A stretch of DNA of 54,364 bases from Planococcus sp. ISL-110 (GCF_018613575.1 NZ_JAGGPX010000005.1:71374-125737), one strand, 5' to 3'. Numbered from the stretch's first letter, positions 45,253 through 53,830 are shown. Translations and numbers: made by a program. The notes: generated by a model from the sequence alone, not told the origin.

Positions 45253-46263
45253 CTATTCATTTAATTTATAGAGATGGTCATCGCCGTCTACAGGCGTTCC
45301 GCGCCCATCTGTATTATTGGTGATAAAATAAAGGAAGTCGCCGTCTGAAAAGACATCCCGGACGCGGCCAAATCCTTCAATCGAGTCCAATACTTCAGCA
45401 GTTTCAGGATCCAGAACCTTGATGGCTGTTCCGCGTAGTGCAGCGACATAAAGGGATCCGTTATGCATATCCATTCCGCTCGGAGCCCAGGTTTCGTCAG
45501 AGCCTGTAGTGAAGAAGGGCGATTCCATACCTTCTTCCGTCTCATCGCCTTCGATGGTCGGCCAGCCGTAATTATTGCCTTCTTCTATGATATTGATTTC
45601 ATCATTGGCCGATTGGCCATGTTCAGAGGCATACATGGTCTCTTCATCCCAGGTGATGCCCTGCGGATTGCGGTGGCCATGCGAATAAATTTCAAATTCG
45701 TTGGAGTTATTGAGTTTTAGTATTTTGCCATTGACCGATCCTAAATCCTGTGCAAGATCCGGAGTGGATGCATCGCCAATTGTCGCAAATAAGGTGCCAT
45801 CTGCATCCAACTCCAGGCGGCCGCCATGGTGGACATTGCCGGTTGGGATTCCTTCGAGCAGAACTCTATTTTCCTGCCATTGGCCGTCTTCTAAAACCAG
45901 GGTAACAATTTTGTTGTAGTCATTGCCGTCACGCTCGTAGACATAGTAGCCATAGGCTTCCTGGCTTTCTTCAAAATCCGGCTTCAGAACAAAGCCTAAA
46001 AAGCCTGCCTCTGCAGCACCGGAAAGAGCATCGGAAAAGTTGACTTCCTGACGCGTCATGGTACCATCTTCAGCTATATGGGCAACACTGCCGGGCCGTT
46101 CCGAAATGTAAAATTCTTGGCCGGTCTTATTGATGTCCCAAGGAGCCTCGAGTTCTGTGGCAACCGCTTCGAAAGGGGCAGTGGCTTCTTCCGGATTCGG
46201 CGCGGCATTGTTGCAGCCTGCCAGCAACAATAGGGAAAGCGAGGGTACAAAAATTTTTCTCAC
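45253..46263 (-). CDS. PQQ-dependent sugar dehydrogenase-type lipoprotein (sorbosone/GSDH family)
   Basis: 336 residues. Signal peptide with lipobox LLAGC. Six-bladed propeller of the soluble glucose/sorbosone dehydrogenase family: GAAEAGFLGFVLKPDF, GNVHHGGRLELDADGTLF, YSHGHRNPQGITWD, SEHGQSANDEIN. These histidine-rich loops form the cofactor site in relatives, though many Gram-positive members may not use PQQ. Start GTG 46263 has AGGAGG upstream; longer in-frame starts lie beyond it without support. Divergent from the 40-residue gene at 46340. Confidence 0.88.
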   Translation of the reverse strand: MRKIFVPSLSLLLLAGCNNAAPNPEEATAPFEAVATELEAPWDINKTGQEFYISERPGSVAHIAEDGTMTRQEVNFSDALSGAAEAGFLGFVLKPDFEESQEAYGYYVYERDGNDYNKIVTLVLEDGQWQENRVLLEGIPTGNVHHGGRLELDADGTLFATIGDASTPDLAQDLGSVNGKILKLNNSNEFEIYSHGHRNPQGITWDEETMYASEHGQSANDEINIIEEGNNYGWPTIEGDETEEGMESPFFTTGSDETWAPSGMDMHNGSLYVAALRGTAIKVLDPETAEVLDSIEGFGRVRDVFSDGDFLYFITNNTDGRGTPVDGDDHLYKLNE

Positions 46264-46291
46264 GAAGAAAACCTCCTTTTTTCCATCATAA

Positions 46292-46320
46292 TTGAATCGT
46301 ACACTGATAGGAAATAATAC
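46292..46320 (+). promoter_or_regulatory. Promoter of the 40-residue membrane peptide gene
   Basis: TTGAAT (46292-46297), 17-base spacer, TAATAC (46315-46320), 20 bases before ATG 46340. Confidence 0.5.
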
Positions 46321-46339
46321 AGTTAGAGGAGGTGACTCC

Positions 46340-46462
46340 ATGCCGTTGTTGAAAGACGTCAAGGAACAAGAAGAAATACGCAAAAAGAAAAACCTCATCC
46401 GCATCATGACCTGGGGAATCGTTGCGATTGCCTTAGTGCTGGCCTGGTTTTTCACTAAATAA
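46340..46462 (+). CDS. 40-residue single-span membrane peptide
   Basis: MPLLKDVKEQEEIRKKKNLI then RIMTWGIVAIALVLAWFFTK: a charged, helical N-terminal half and one membrane helix. ATG 46340 has the perfect site GAGGAGGTGA. A promoter with a 17-base spacer lies upstream. The orientation is divergent from the dehydrogenase lipoprotein. No family recognised, but start signals are strong for so short a gene. Confidence 0.6.
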   Translation: MPLLKDVKEQEEIRKKKNLIRIMTWGIVAIALVLAWFFTK

Positions 46463-46813
46463 AAAGTACAGGGTAGTGGACTTTGAAAAATTATTTCGGC
46501 TTCAGAAAAGCAAAGCTGAAGAAATCGCTCCAGACGGCCGCTTGATAGAAGGAAGTCGGATAAATATCAAGACTACTGTTTAGGAAATGATTTCGTGATA
46601 AGTCTATCACCCCTCGAACATACTTCATTCACCTCTCTTAATGAACTAGACGACAGTGCAATAAGAGCATATTTCCATTTGTGCGGTATTTTAAATATGT
46701 TTCATAGCTAAACTCCGGGGAGTCCACGGGCTTGGCCGAAGCGATGTGGAAAAATAACGCTTTTATAACAAAGACTCAAAAAATTTCAAAATAAATCTAC
46801 CTGCACAAAAAAA
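46463..46813. other. Intergenic region with repeat debris
   Basis: No gene. Minus-strand AAGCGGCCGTCTGGAGCG + ATTTCTTC at about 46511-46545 is a degenerate copy of the dispersed repeat right end; ccacgggcttggccgaagcg near 46717-46737 resembles pieces at 8310-8415 and 24660-24705. Confidence 0.4.
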
Positions 46814-46856
46814 AGACCCCAGTGAGACTCAGACTATTCGAGTCACAATGGGGTCT
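46807..46856 (-). terminator. Terminator of minus-strand membrane protein pair
   Basis: AGACCCCA...GACTC and GAGTC...TGGGGTCT form a long hairpin; on the minus strand a T-run (46807-46813) follows. Confidence 0.8.
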
Positions 46857-46865
46857 ATAGCCGTT

Positions 46866-47180
46866 TTAGGCTGGCTTTTTTCGGTTCTGGATAAATTCCA
46901 CTATCACGATTGCCAATGTGACGGCAAGCAGCACATTAATGATCAACGGATCCAGAAACTCATCACGGAAAATCGTCGCGACGGTCAGTATGTAAAAGGC
47001 CGCTTGTGTGATTTTGGCAATAGTTGGAATGGCATCTTTCGGGTAACGCATGCGGGCCAGCTGGAAAGTGAGAAAAGCCAGCAGCAATACAAGGTAATGG
47101 GGCCACGATAATTCAGCAACCACATTGTTGACCACCGCAAAAACCAGCAGCGGAATAAGATAAAACAAAACCCATTTCAC
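46866..47180 (-). CDS. Membrane protein, hypothetical
   Basis: 104 residues, four hydrophobic helices. GTG 47180 lies 7 bases after AAAGAGGC. It follows the 69-residue membrane gene by 20 bases and ends at a terminator, so both form a small operon. No recognised domain. Confidence 0.62.
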   Translation of the reverse strand: MKWVLFYLIPLLVFAVVNNVVAELSWPHYLVLLLAFLTFQLARMRYPKDAIPTIAKITQAAFYILTVATIFRDEFLDPLIINVLLAVTLAIVIVEFIQNRKKPA

Positions 47181-47200
47181 GGTTAAAGCCTCTTTTCAAC

Positions 47201-47410
47201 TTATTTTTTGGTGTTGTCCTGCTGTCTCCGGGTAACCAGCAAATACAAGTTATAGATGGAGAAAATCAGTGCGACAGTCACGATAACCACTGAAACCACA
47301 GGGTAGAGCGAAGCGCCGTTTTGCATGATTTCAACGATTCGCGTGTAAATGATCCACGGTCCGATGACGAGAATGAAGATGTCGAGCGCAGTGCCAAGTT
47401 TAGTTCTCAT
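47201..47410 (-). CDS. Small membrane protein, hypothetical
   Basis: 69 residues, two hydrophobic helices (8-24, 36-58) and a polar, basic C-terminus (TRRQQDNTKK). Start ATG 47410 is chosen for GGAGGAAG 3-9 bases upstream. First gene of a two-gene operon with 46866-47180. Function unknown. Confidence 0.62.
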   Translation of the reverse strand: MRTKLGTALDIFILVIGPWIIYTRIVEIMQNGASLYPVVSVVIVTVALIFSIYNLYLLVTRRQQDNTKK

Positions 47411-47486
47411 GAGCTTCCTCCAATAAAACATAATAACTTAATCTTATCAGACTTTCGCTGAAGAGTATGCATAGAAACCAAAACAA

Positions 47487-47509
47487 CCGCCCATAAAAGA
47501 AAAGGGCGG
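47487..47509 (-). terminator. Hairpin after RNase H-like gene
   Basis: CCGCCC/GGGCGG stem with an 11-base loop; on the minus strand TTGTTTTGG follows, a weak T-run. Confidence 0.5.
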
Positions 47510-47528
47510 CTGCTACAGATTGGACATA

Positions 47529-47918
47529 TTATTTGTGTTTGCGCAGCCTGGTTCTCGCTGACGCGTCCGCTGCCCGGTTCTGGGAGTCTGGAATCCACTT
47601 GATAAAGCAATATTCGAATTGGCCGCCAAGCTCCAGCGCTCGGGCCAGCAACGGTTTAAACTTCGGATTTTTGATTGATCCTCTTTCAAACGCGTCCACC
47701 GTGACCTGGGAATCGGACTTGATCGACACCATGCCCGATGACAAGCCTTTGGCAAGCTCCAAGCCTTTTATCAGCGCGGTAAATTCCGCAGTATGATTGT
47801 CCATTTCCCCCACATATTCGCTCCAGTGGATCAAATGGCCTTCACCTCGTATAAAAACGCCGACTGCGCTGACTGATGGATCTCCTGCAGTTGCGGCATC
47901 CACAAACACTTCCAGCAT
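47529..47918 (-). CDS. RNase H1-like protein (YpeP/YpdQ type)
   Basis: 129 residues, one RNase H fold. The four acidic positions are present: Asp7 (FVDAAT), Glu45 (NHTAEF), Asp69 (IKSDSQ), Asp118 (NRAADASA). It may cleave RNA-DNA hybrids, although B. subtilis relatives of this group have doubtful activity. ATG 47918 follows AGGTGATCC and lies 8 bases after the queuosine-precursor transporter, so it is under the same preQ1 riboswitch transcript. Confidence 0.84.
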   Translation of the reverse strand: MLEVFVDAATAGDPSVSAVGVFIRGEGHLIHWSEYVGEMDNHTAEFTALIKGLELAKGLSSGMVSIKSDSQVTVDAFERGSIKNPKFKPLLARALELGGQFEYCFIKWIPDSQNRAADASARTRLRKHK

Positions 47919-47926
47919 TGGATCAC

Positions 47927-48610
47927 CTACTTTTCGTCAATGGGTTTGATTATTTTCGCTAAATAGCCAAAGGGCGTATCCAGTATGGAGACAATAAACT
48001 TCAGTACATAGGTCGAGATGAAAATCTGGAGCCAAACATCGAACGGGAACACGCCCCAAAAAGCGATGGAAGTGAAGATCAGTGTATCCAAGAGCTGGCT
48101 GATCAGTGTCGAACCGTTGTTGCGAATCCAAAATTGGCTGTCTTTCGGAAACATTTTGCGCAGCGCACTGAAGATGAGGACATCTAAATGCTGGCTGGCA
48201 AGATAGGCTACCATGCTGCCGATGGCGATTTGCGGAATCAGTCCGAAAATCGTTTCCAAAGAGCCTTGCGCGAAATCACTTTCAGCCGGGATGAACTTGA
48301 GCCCGAACTGCATGACCAGCACCATGATCAGCAGGGAAGAGAAGCCGAGCCAAACCGCTTTTTTCGCTTCTTTTTTGCCATACTTTTCATTCAAAATATC
48401 TGTGGCCAGAAAAGTTGATGCATACAGGCTATTGCCCAACGTTGCCGTCAAGCCGATAATCTCGATGGTCTTGGTGACTTGGATATTGGCCAGTACAGTG
48501 GAAATAGCCACCCAGGCAAACAAGCCGGTCTTGCCAAAAAATTTATACATAATCAATAAGAGTACGAAATTGAACAAGGCAAAGCCGAGTCCCCAAAATT
48601 CATTAAACAA
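47927..48610 (-). CDS. Queuosine precursor transporter (YhhQ/VUT family)
   Basis: 227 residues, about six membrane helices, with family wording ATDILNEKYGKKEAKKAVW and the late QLLDTLIFTSIAFWGVFP. YhhQ-type proteins import preQ0/preQ1 for queuosine tRNA modification. TTG 48610 is the start; AAGGAGGAAG lies 6-15 bases upstream and is part of a preQ1-I riboswitch, which strongly supports the role. First gene of an operon with the RNase H-like gene. Confidence 0.92.
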   Translation of the reverse strand: MFNEFWGLGFALFNFVLLLIMYKFFGKTGLFAWVAISTVLANIQVTKTIEIIGLTATLGNSLYASTFLATDILNEKYGKKEAKKAVWLGFSSLLIMVLVMQFGLKFIPAESDFAQGSLETIFGLIPQIAIGSMVAYLASQHLDVLIFSALRKMFPKDSQFWIRNNGSTLISQLLDTLIFTSIAFWGVFPFDVWLQIFISTYVLKFIVSILDTPFGYLAKIIKPIDEK

Positions 48611-48615
48611 AAAAA

Positions 48616-48659
48616 CTTCCTCCTTAGTTTTGGTGAAGCGGGAATTTGCGAACCGCTTG
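48616..48659 (-). promoter_or_regulatory. preQ1-I riboswitch
   Basis: On the minus strand: stem AAGCGG/CCGCTT around loop TTCGCAAATTC, then the A-rich tail CACCAAAACTAAGGAGG. The GGTTCGC loop and AAAACTAAGG tail match class I preQ1 aptamers (close to the Thermoanaerobacter form). The tail includes the ribosome site, so preQ1 binding would close a pseudoknot and block translation of the transporter. Confidence 0.86.
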
Positions 48660-48681
48660 GTACCGGGAAATGTCCTCAGTT

Positions 48682-48710
48682 AGTATAACTATTGTTGGAA
48701 TAAAAAACAA
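48682..48710 (-). promoter_or_regulatory. Sigma-A promoter of preQ1 riboswitch operon
   Basis: Minus strand TTGTTT (48705-48710), 17-base spacer, TATACT (48682-48687). Confidence 0.7.
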
Positions 48711-48756
48711 ATGCGTAGTAGAATGAGGAAATGACGATTTGCTAAGAGGTGACAAA

Positions 48757-48957
48757 GTGAAAAAAGTTTCTATTATCAACGAAATTGACGAAATGCTGAC
48801 TGCATATTGTGAAGGCTGCTTTGTGAGAACCCAAATTCGCAAAGATGAAGGGAAAACCGCTGCCCACAGATTCTGCATCAGCAACTGTACAGTCGGCACC
48901 CAATTGCAATTTCTCGGAAATGAGCTCAATAAAGTTGGAACCAGTGATAATCAATAA
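48757..48957 (+). CDS. Zinc-finger protein (YpeQ-like, DUF2602)
   Basis: 66 residues. CEGC, a later HRFC and SNC make a Cys/His zinc site of the type annotated as zinc-finger DUF2602 in Bacillales. Position opposite the RNase H/transporter pair and before the cold-shock gene follows the B. subtilis ypeP-ypeQ order. Start GTG 48757 has AAGAGGTGA upstream; an in-frame ATG at 48739 would cover that site. Function unknown. Confidence 0.78.
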   Translation: MKKVSIINEIDEMLTAYCEGCFVRTQIRKDEGKTAAHRFCISNCTVGTQLQFLGNELNKVGTSDNQ

Positions 48958-48980
48958 TGAGACTATTTTATTCAATATAA

Positions 48981-49014
48981 AAAGCAAGGACGGAAAATCC
49001 GTCCCTGCTTTTTT
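48981..49014. terminator. Bidirectional terminator
   Basis: AAAGCAaGGACGGA, loop aaa, TCCGTCCcTGCTTT plus T-run; lies between the convergent zinc-finger and cold-shock genes. Confidence 0.9.
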
Positions 49015-49022
49015 CTATTGTT

Positions 49023-49232
49023 TTATTCTGAATCGATCTGTATAACATTTGCAGCCTGTGGTCCGCGGTTGCCATCAATAATATCGAATGACACGGTCTT
49101 GCCCTCGGACAATGTCTTAAACCCATCGCCCTGTATGCCTGTAAAATGGACAAATACGTCATCACCGTCATTATACTCAATAAATCCGTAACCTTTTTCT
49201 GAGTTAAACCATTTCACTGTTCCCTGGTGCAT
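49023..49232 (-). CDS. cspD: Cold-shock protein (CspD-like)
   Basis: 69 residues, a complete OB-fold cold-shock domain: [17 protein letters not shown] (RNP1) and DVFVHF (RNP2). Binds single-stranded RNA/DNA and acts as an RNA chaperone. Ending [13 protein letters not shown] is typical of the Bacillus CspB/C/D group, and the neighbourhood points to cspD. ATG 49232 is chosen for GGGGGAAC upstream. Monocistronic. Confidence 0.93.
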   Translation of the reverse strand: MHQGTVKWFNSEKGYGFIEYNDGDDVFVHFTGIQGDGFKTLSEGKTVSFDIIDGNRGPQAANVIQIDSE

Positions 49233-49397
49233 GCGAGTTCCCCCTATTATTGAGTATGCCATGGACCTATAGACGCCATGTTATGGATGGCTATACTATA
49301 CATGAAGGACATGAAAACGTCAATAATCGTTGGGAATACAGGCATTCTGATGTGATTTCAGGTTATAATAGAAGAAACAGGCGATAGGAGCGGAAGT

Positions 49398-50033
49398 ATG
49401 GAGCAGGAAAAGTTCAGTCAATGCCAAAGTGAAGTGAAGAAAATTTATGAACAGTTTGATGCCAGTCATGACTGGCAGCATATTGAGCGCGTCATGAAGA
49501 ACGCCAAAACGATTTTGGAGCAGGAAGAGGCAGATGCCTTCATCGTCGAACTCGCGGTGTTGCTGCACGACGTTTCGGACCCGAAATATAGAAAGCCTGA
49601 GGAAAATTTGGAGCAGGATATCCTGGGTCGCCTAGAGCTTCCGGACGCCCAGCGGCAAAGGGTCCAGGAAGTTATTGCATCGGTGTCCTTCAAAGGCGGC
49701 AATGGCAAACCGGCCACAAGCATCGAAGCGAAAATCGTCCAGGATGCTGACCGGTTGGATGCCATTGGGGCAATCGGTATCGCGCGGGCGTTTGCTTACG
49801 GCGGAGCCAAAGAACGAAAACTGTACGACTGGAACGAAAAAGCACGCACAGAAATGACTGAACAGGAATACCGGGAAGCGCAAACAAGCAGTGTCACGCA
49901 TTTCTATGAAAAGCTTTTGCTGCTGAAAGATCAAATGACTACGGAAACTGGTAAGCAGATGGCTGAAGAACGCCATGAATTTATGCTATCCTTCTTAGAG
50001 CAACTACAAACAGAAACGGATGGGAATAAATGA
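49398..50033 (+). CDS. ypgQ: HD-domain pyrophosphohydrolase (YpgQ)
   Basis: 211 residues. HD superfamily motifs: His in DWQHIERV, the HD pair in LLHDVSD, and the later Asp in VQDADRLDAIGAIG. B. subtilis YpgQ hydrolyses (deoxy)nucleoside triphosphates to monophosphates with Mn2+. ATG 49398 follows TAGGAGCGG. The stop overlaps the ABC-F start (ATGA), so the two are translationally coupled. Confidence 0.87.
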   Translation: MEQEKFSQCQSEVKKIYEQFDASHDWQHIERVMKNAKTILEQEEADAFIVELAVLLHDVSDPKYRKPEENLEQDILGRLELPDAQRQRVQEVIASVSFKGGNGKPATSIEAKIVQDADRLDAIGAIGIARAFAYGGAKERKLYDWNEKARTEMTEQEYREAQTSSVTHFYEKLLLLKDQMTTETGKQMAEERHEFMLSFLEQLQTETDGNK

Positions 50034-51907
50034 GCCACTTAAATATTACGAAATTAACTAAAACAGTTGGAGCCAAAACATTATTCAAGGATGTCGAATT
50101 TTCATTGTATCCAGGAGAACGCGCTGGATTGATCGGTGTAAACGGAACAGGGAAATCGACTTTGATGTCTATTTTGGCCGGAACAATGGATGCGGACAAG
50201 ATCGTTATGGACCACCCGAAAAAATACCGGATTACGTATTTGATGCAGGAGCCTGAATTCGATGAGTCACTGACTGTACTTGAAACGGTATTCTCGGGTG
50301 ATTCACCGATACTGGTGTTGAACCGCGCCTATGAAAATGCTTTAAAAAATATGATGGTCGATTCAAGTTCCACTCAATTGCAAGACGAATTAATGGATAT
50401 ACAGGAAAAAATGGAGCAGGAAAACGCATGGGACATCAATGCCATGGCGAAAACAGCTTTATCTAAACTGGGAATCGATATGTATGATCAGGTGATCAGT
50501 GAATTGTCAGGCGGCCAGCGCAAACGTGTCGCGCTCGCTAAAGCCCTGATTGAACCAGCGGACTTGATCCTTTTGGATGAGCCGACCAACCATCTGGACG
50601 CCGTTTCAACGGAATGGCTTCAGGAAACTTTATTGCGTATGGGTTCGGCGATGTTGTTTGTTACACATGACCGTTACTTCCTCGATGCCGTTTCTACGCA
50701 TATTTTCGAAATTGCCGACCAGACCATGTATACCCATAAAGGAAACTACGGGGACTATCTGGAAAACAAAGCGATTCGCGACGAAATGAACGCTTCGTCC
50801 CAGCAGAAACTCGAAAACCGTTTCCGTTCAGAATTGAAATGGATTCGCCGCGGTGCGAAAGCCCGTTCGACAAAACAGAAAGCGCGGATTCAGCGTTTTG
50901 ATGAAATCAAAGAAGATGTTCAAAAAGTAAACGACAATACTTCATTGGAACTATCGATGCAAAGCCAGCGTCTTGGCAAAAAGATCATCGAAGGCAAGGA
51001 TATGGGCGTCGCTTTTGGCGACAAGCAGATCTTCAGTGGCTTTGATTTCCTATTACAGGGCGGAGACCGCATCGGAATCGTCGGGCCAAATGGTGCCGGC
51101 AAATCAACATTGATGAAAATGTTGGCCGGCGAACTGGAACCGACCACCGGCAAGATGGAATACGGGAGTACGGTTAAGATTGCTCATTTTACGCAGCATT
51201 TGCCGGAAATGGACGAATCACAGCGGATGATTGAATACATTCAGGAAACATCCAGTGATTTTGAAGCCGAAAAAGGGGTTCGTCTGTCTGCAACACAGAT
51301 GCTCGAACGCTTCCTGTTCCCATCCAACGGCCATGGCACGCAAATCGGCAAATTGTCGGGTGGCGAGCGAAAGCGCCTGTATTTATTGAAATTATTAATG
51401 GAACAGCCGAATATCCTGTTCCTGGATGAGCCGACAAACGATCTGGATATCCAGACCCTCTCTGTTTTGGAGGATTTCCTGGAAAACTTCCCAGGCGTCG
51501 TTATCACAATTTCACATGATCGCTTTTTCCTTGACCGCATCGCGCGGAAATTATGGACGACAGGAACGGGCCAAATTGAAGAATATCAGGGCTTATACTC
51601 TGAATTCATCAAGGAAAAAAACAACCCGGTTGCTCTGGCTGAACAAGAGCTTGTCGAAACCATTGCGGCTGAGCCGGTAAAACCCAAAAAGAAAATAACT
51701 TATAAAGAACAGCAGGAATACGACGGCATTCTTGAAAAGATTGCAGAAGCGGAAGCGAAAATCGAAGCGCGCGAAGAGGAAATGGCTCTGGCGGGTGCAG
51801 ATTACGATAAGCTGCAAAAACTGACCGAAGAAGTCAACGCACTGACAGCCGAGTATGATGCATTAATCGAACGCTGGACCGATCTTCAGGAAATCGCGGA
51901 AGCATGA
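50030..51907 (+). CDS. ABC-F ATPase (YfmR/Uup-like), ribosome-associated
   Basis: 625 residues, two ABC domains and no membrane segment. First: GVNGTGKST, LSGGQRKR, LLDEPTNHLD; second: GPNGAGKST, LSGGERKR, FLDEPTNDLD. Between them is the basic P-site linker with SELKWIRRGAKARSTKQKAR, and at the C-terminus (560-625) a charged coiled coil, the Uup/YfmR layout. Likely acts on stalled or hibernating ribosomes. Not an obvious antibiotic-resistance subtype. Follows ypgQ with 4-base overlap. Confidence 0.88.
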   Translation: MSHLNITKLTKTVGAKTLFKDVEFSLYPGERAGLIGVNGTGKSTLMSILAGTMDADKIVMDHPKKYRITYLMQEPEFDESLTVLETVFSGDSPILVLNRAYENALKNMMVDSSSTQLQDELMDIQEKMEQENAWDINAMAKTALSKLGIDMYDQVISELSGGQRKRVALAKALIEPADLILLDEPTNHLDAVSTEWLQETLLRMGSAMLFVTHDRYFLDAVSTHIFEIADQTMYTHKGNYGDYLENKAIRDEMNASSQQKLENRFRSELKWIRRGAKARSTKQKARIQRFDEIKEDVQKVNDNTSLELSMQSQRLGKKIIEGKDMGVAFGDKQIFSGFDFLLQGGDRIGIVGPNGAGKSTLMKMLAGELEPTTGKMEYGSTVKIAHFTQHLPEMDESQRMIEYIQETSSDFEAEKGVRLSATQMLERFLFPSNGHGTQIGKLSGGERKRLYLLKLLMEQPNILFLDEPTNDLDIQTLSVLEDFLENFPGVVITISHDRFFLDRIARKLWTTGTGQIEEYQGLYSEFIKEKNNPVALAEQELVETIAAEPVKPKKKITYKEQQEYDGILEKIAEAEAKIEAREEEMALAGADYDKLQKLTEEVNALTAEYDALIERWTDLQEIAEA

Positions 51908-51933
51908 TCTACTAATTGCAGGAGGGATTTTTT

Positions 51934-53064
51934 GTGAAAATCATTACCATTGAACCAACACCAAGCCCGAATACGATGAAAGTGGTCATCGATCAGGAAT
52001 TGCCGTTTGGCAAAAGCCATAACTACCATAAAGATAACCTGGAAGGTGCTCCGAAAGAAGTTCAGGAGCTCCTGCAAATCGACGGCGTGAAAGGCGTTTA
52101 CCACGTCGCCGACTTTTTGGCGGTCGAACGCATCTCCAAGTTTGACTGGGAAGCGATCCTGGCACAAGTACGCAATGTGTTCGGTGAAGACCGTGAACAC
52201 AGCAGTGAAGAAATCGAATTGGATGAGCATTACGGGGAAGTTTATGTCCATGTTCAGGAGTTCAAAGGGATTCCGCTGCAGGTCAAAGTTTTCGATAACA
52301 GCTCAGAAGAACGTTTTGGCATGCCGGAACGCTTTGTCACGGCGATGCAGCTGGTCATGGACCCGACAGAAGAAAACTACCTGCTGCAGCGGAAATGGGC
52401 AGATTATGGCGTCCGCTACGGCGATAAAGGCGAAATCGGCAAAAGCATGGTCGAAGAAATCGAAGCCGCTTATCCCCAGGAGCGCCTGGATGCCCTGACC
52501 GCGAAACAAGACACCGAGCAGCCTGAGCCGGCACCGCGCGGCCGCAGAATTTCAGCGGAAGAATTTAATGCTCCTGACTGGGAGACCCGTTTCCAGCTGC
52601 TCGATCAAATGATCGAAGCGGATGTTGACGATCTGCCGTTGCTGTCGCTTGCATTGGATGATGAAAAAATGTCCATTCGCCGCCAGGCAGCCATCTTCCT
52701 TGGAGACATCAAGGACAAGGCCGTGGTGCCTTACGTCGAGCGGGCAATGAAAGACAAGAGCTGGGCTGTCCGCAGAACAGCGGGCGACACCATCAGTGAT
52801 CTGGGGTTCGAGGAATTTGAACCGATCATGATGGAAACTTTGCAAGATAAAAACAAATTGGTTCGCTGGAGAGCAGCGATGTTCCTTTACGAAACGGGAA
52901 CAGAGGCTTCTTTGCCAGCGCTTAAGGATGCACAAGACGATCCGGAGTTTGAAGTGAAATTGCAGATCAAAATGGCGATTGCGCGCATTGAGCAAGGCGA
53001 AGATGCAAAAGGTTCCGTTTGGAAACAGATGACCGAAGCGCGCCAAGCGATGAAAGAAGAATAG
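51934..53064 (+). CDS. ypgR: Nfu-N plus HEAT-repeat protein (YpgR/CvfC-like)
   Basis: 376 residues. N-terminal NifU/Nfu-N-type domain beginning IEPTPSPNTMKVVID, a middle region, then from about residue 205 HEAT-like repeats (SIRRQAAIFLGDIKDKAVVP, WAVRRTAGDTISDLG, LVRWRAAMFLYETG). Staphylococcal CvfC is the best known relative. The combination suggests a scaffold or iron-sulphur link, but no cluster cysteines are seen. Start GTG 51934 has GGAGGG upstream. Terminator at 53073. Confidence 0.87.
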   Translation: MKIITIEPTPSPNTMKVVIDQELPFGKSHNYHKDNLEGAPKEVQELLQIDGVKGVYHVADFLAVERISKFDWEAILAQVRNVFGEDREHSSEEIELDEHYGEVYVHVQEFKGIPLQVKVFDNSSEERFGMPERFVTAMQLVMDPTEENYLLQRKWADYGVRYGDKGEIGKSMVEEIEAAYPQERLDALTAKQDTEQPEPAPRGRRISAEEFNAPDWETRFQLLDQMIEADVDDLPLLSLALDDEKMSIRRQAAIFLGDIKDKAVVPYVERAMKDKSWAVRRTAGDTISDLGFEEFEPIMMETLQDKNKLVRWRAAMFLYETGTEASLPALKDAQDDPEFEVKLQIKMAIARIEQGEDAKGSVWKQMTEARQAMKEE

Positions 53065-53072
53065 GGAATTGG

Positions 53073-53103
53073 GTCGGTGACTGAAAAGTCGCCGGCTTTT
53101 TTT
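53073..53103 (+). terminator. Terminator of ypgQ-abcF-ypgR unit
   Basis: GTCGGTGACT, GAAA loop, AGTCGCCGGC, seven T. Confidence 0.93.
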
Positions 53104-53202
53104 CTGCTTTAGGACCAATTCAATGTTTCCGATTGTCCATTAAGAGGTAAAGTGCTCCTAAACGATAGAAAATACGGGAGCAACATCTGGGGGGATTTGG
53201 AA

Positions 53203-53505
53203 ATGGAAAACAGTGTTTATTCGATGGAGATTTTGTATAGCGGAAAGTATGAATCCTGGGAGTTTGAAGACCGCCAAAAACGGGATGCCTTTTATGCGAA
53301 AGTGGCCAATCAGTTTGCTGGCCAAAAATTAACAGAGCAGGAAGAAAAGCTGGAAGATACACAGATTGTTCAGCTCTCCTCTAATAACCTGGAACTCAAA
53401 GAAGGCGGAAAATACGATCAGGATACATCGTATGAATGGTTCGAATACGACATTTTCAGTCAAATGCTTGATTTCATCAATAAAGAATATGATAAAAACG
53501 AGTAG
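53203..53505 (+). CDS. Hypothetical soluble protein
   Basis: 100 residues, acidic and aromatic-rich, no signal or membrane segment. Start ATG 53203 has a GGGGGA stretch upstream. 29 bases before the zinc-ribbon gene and probably co-transcribed. No recognised family. Confidence 0.66.
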   Translation: MENSVYSMEILYSGKYESWEFEDRQKRDAFYAKVANQFAGQKLTEQEEKLEDTQIVQLSSNNLELKEGGKYDQDTSYEWFEYDIFSQMLDFINKEYDKNE

Positions 53506-53534
53506 AACTTCCATAGTAAAGGATGGTGAAAAAC

Positions 53535-53789
53535 ATGAAACTCACCAAAGAACAGCTGGAAATTATTTCGAAAACCTTGAATGACAAAGGTGTCAGTAAA
53601 GTGTGCTCGGCATGTGGTAAGAAAGAACCGGTCATTGTAGAGGAATTATTGTTTCTTGGGAAAGCGGCATCCGGCAAGTTTCCATTGATTGTCACCGGCT
53701 GCGGCCATTGCGGCCTGACGCAAAGCTTTGCAGTCAACCGATTGGTGCCAGGGCTGTTTGATGATGTTGTGTTACACAAAGAAAAGTAG
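53535..53789 (+). CDS. Small zinc-ribbon protein, hypothetical
   Basis: 84 residues. CSAC near residue 22 and CGHC near residue 57 form a four-cysteine zinc knuckle; the region between holds a short hydrophobic strand pattern (VIVEELLFL). Start ATG 53535 has AAAGGATGG upstream. Ends at a strong terminator at 53803. Function unknown. Confidence 0.7.
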   Translation: MKLTKEQLEIISKTLNDKGVSKVCSACGKKEPVIVEELLFLGKAASGKFPLIVTGCGHCGLTQSFAVNRLVPGLFDDVVLHKEK

Positions 53790-53802
53790 AAACTGTAAGT
53801 TC

Positions 53803-53830
53803 AAAAACTACCCATTATGGGTAGTTTTTT
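53803..53830 (+). terminator. Terminator of 53203-53789 unit
   Basis: AAACTACCCA, loop tta, TGGGTAGTTT, T-run. Confidence 0.92.

Noticed and set aside
46264..46455. Longer start for the PQQ dehydrogenase lipoprotein
   Set aside because: Would destroy the signal peptide and lipobox; GTG 46263 has AGGAGG directly upstream, and the region encodes a divergent peptide and promoter.
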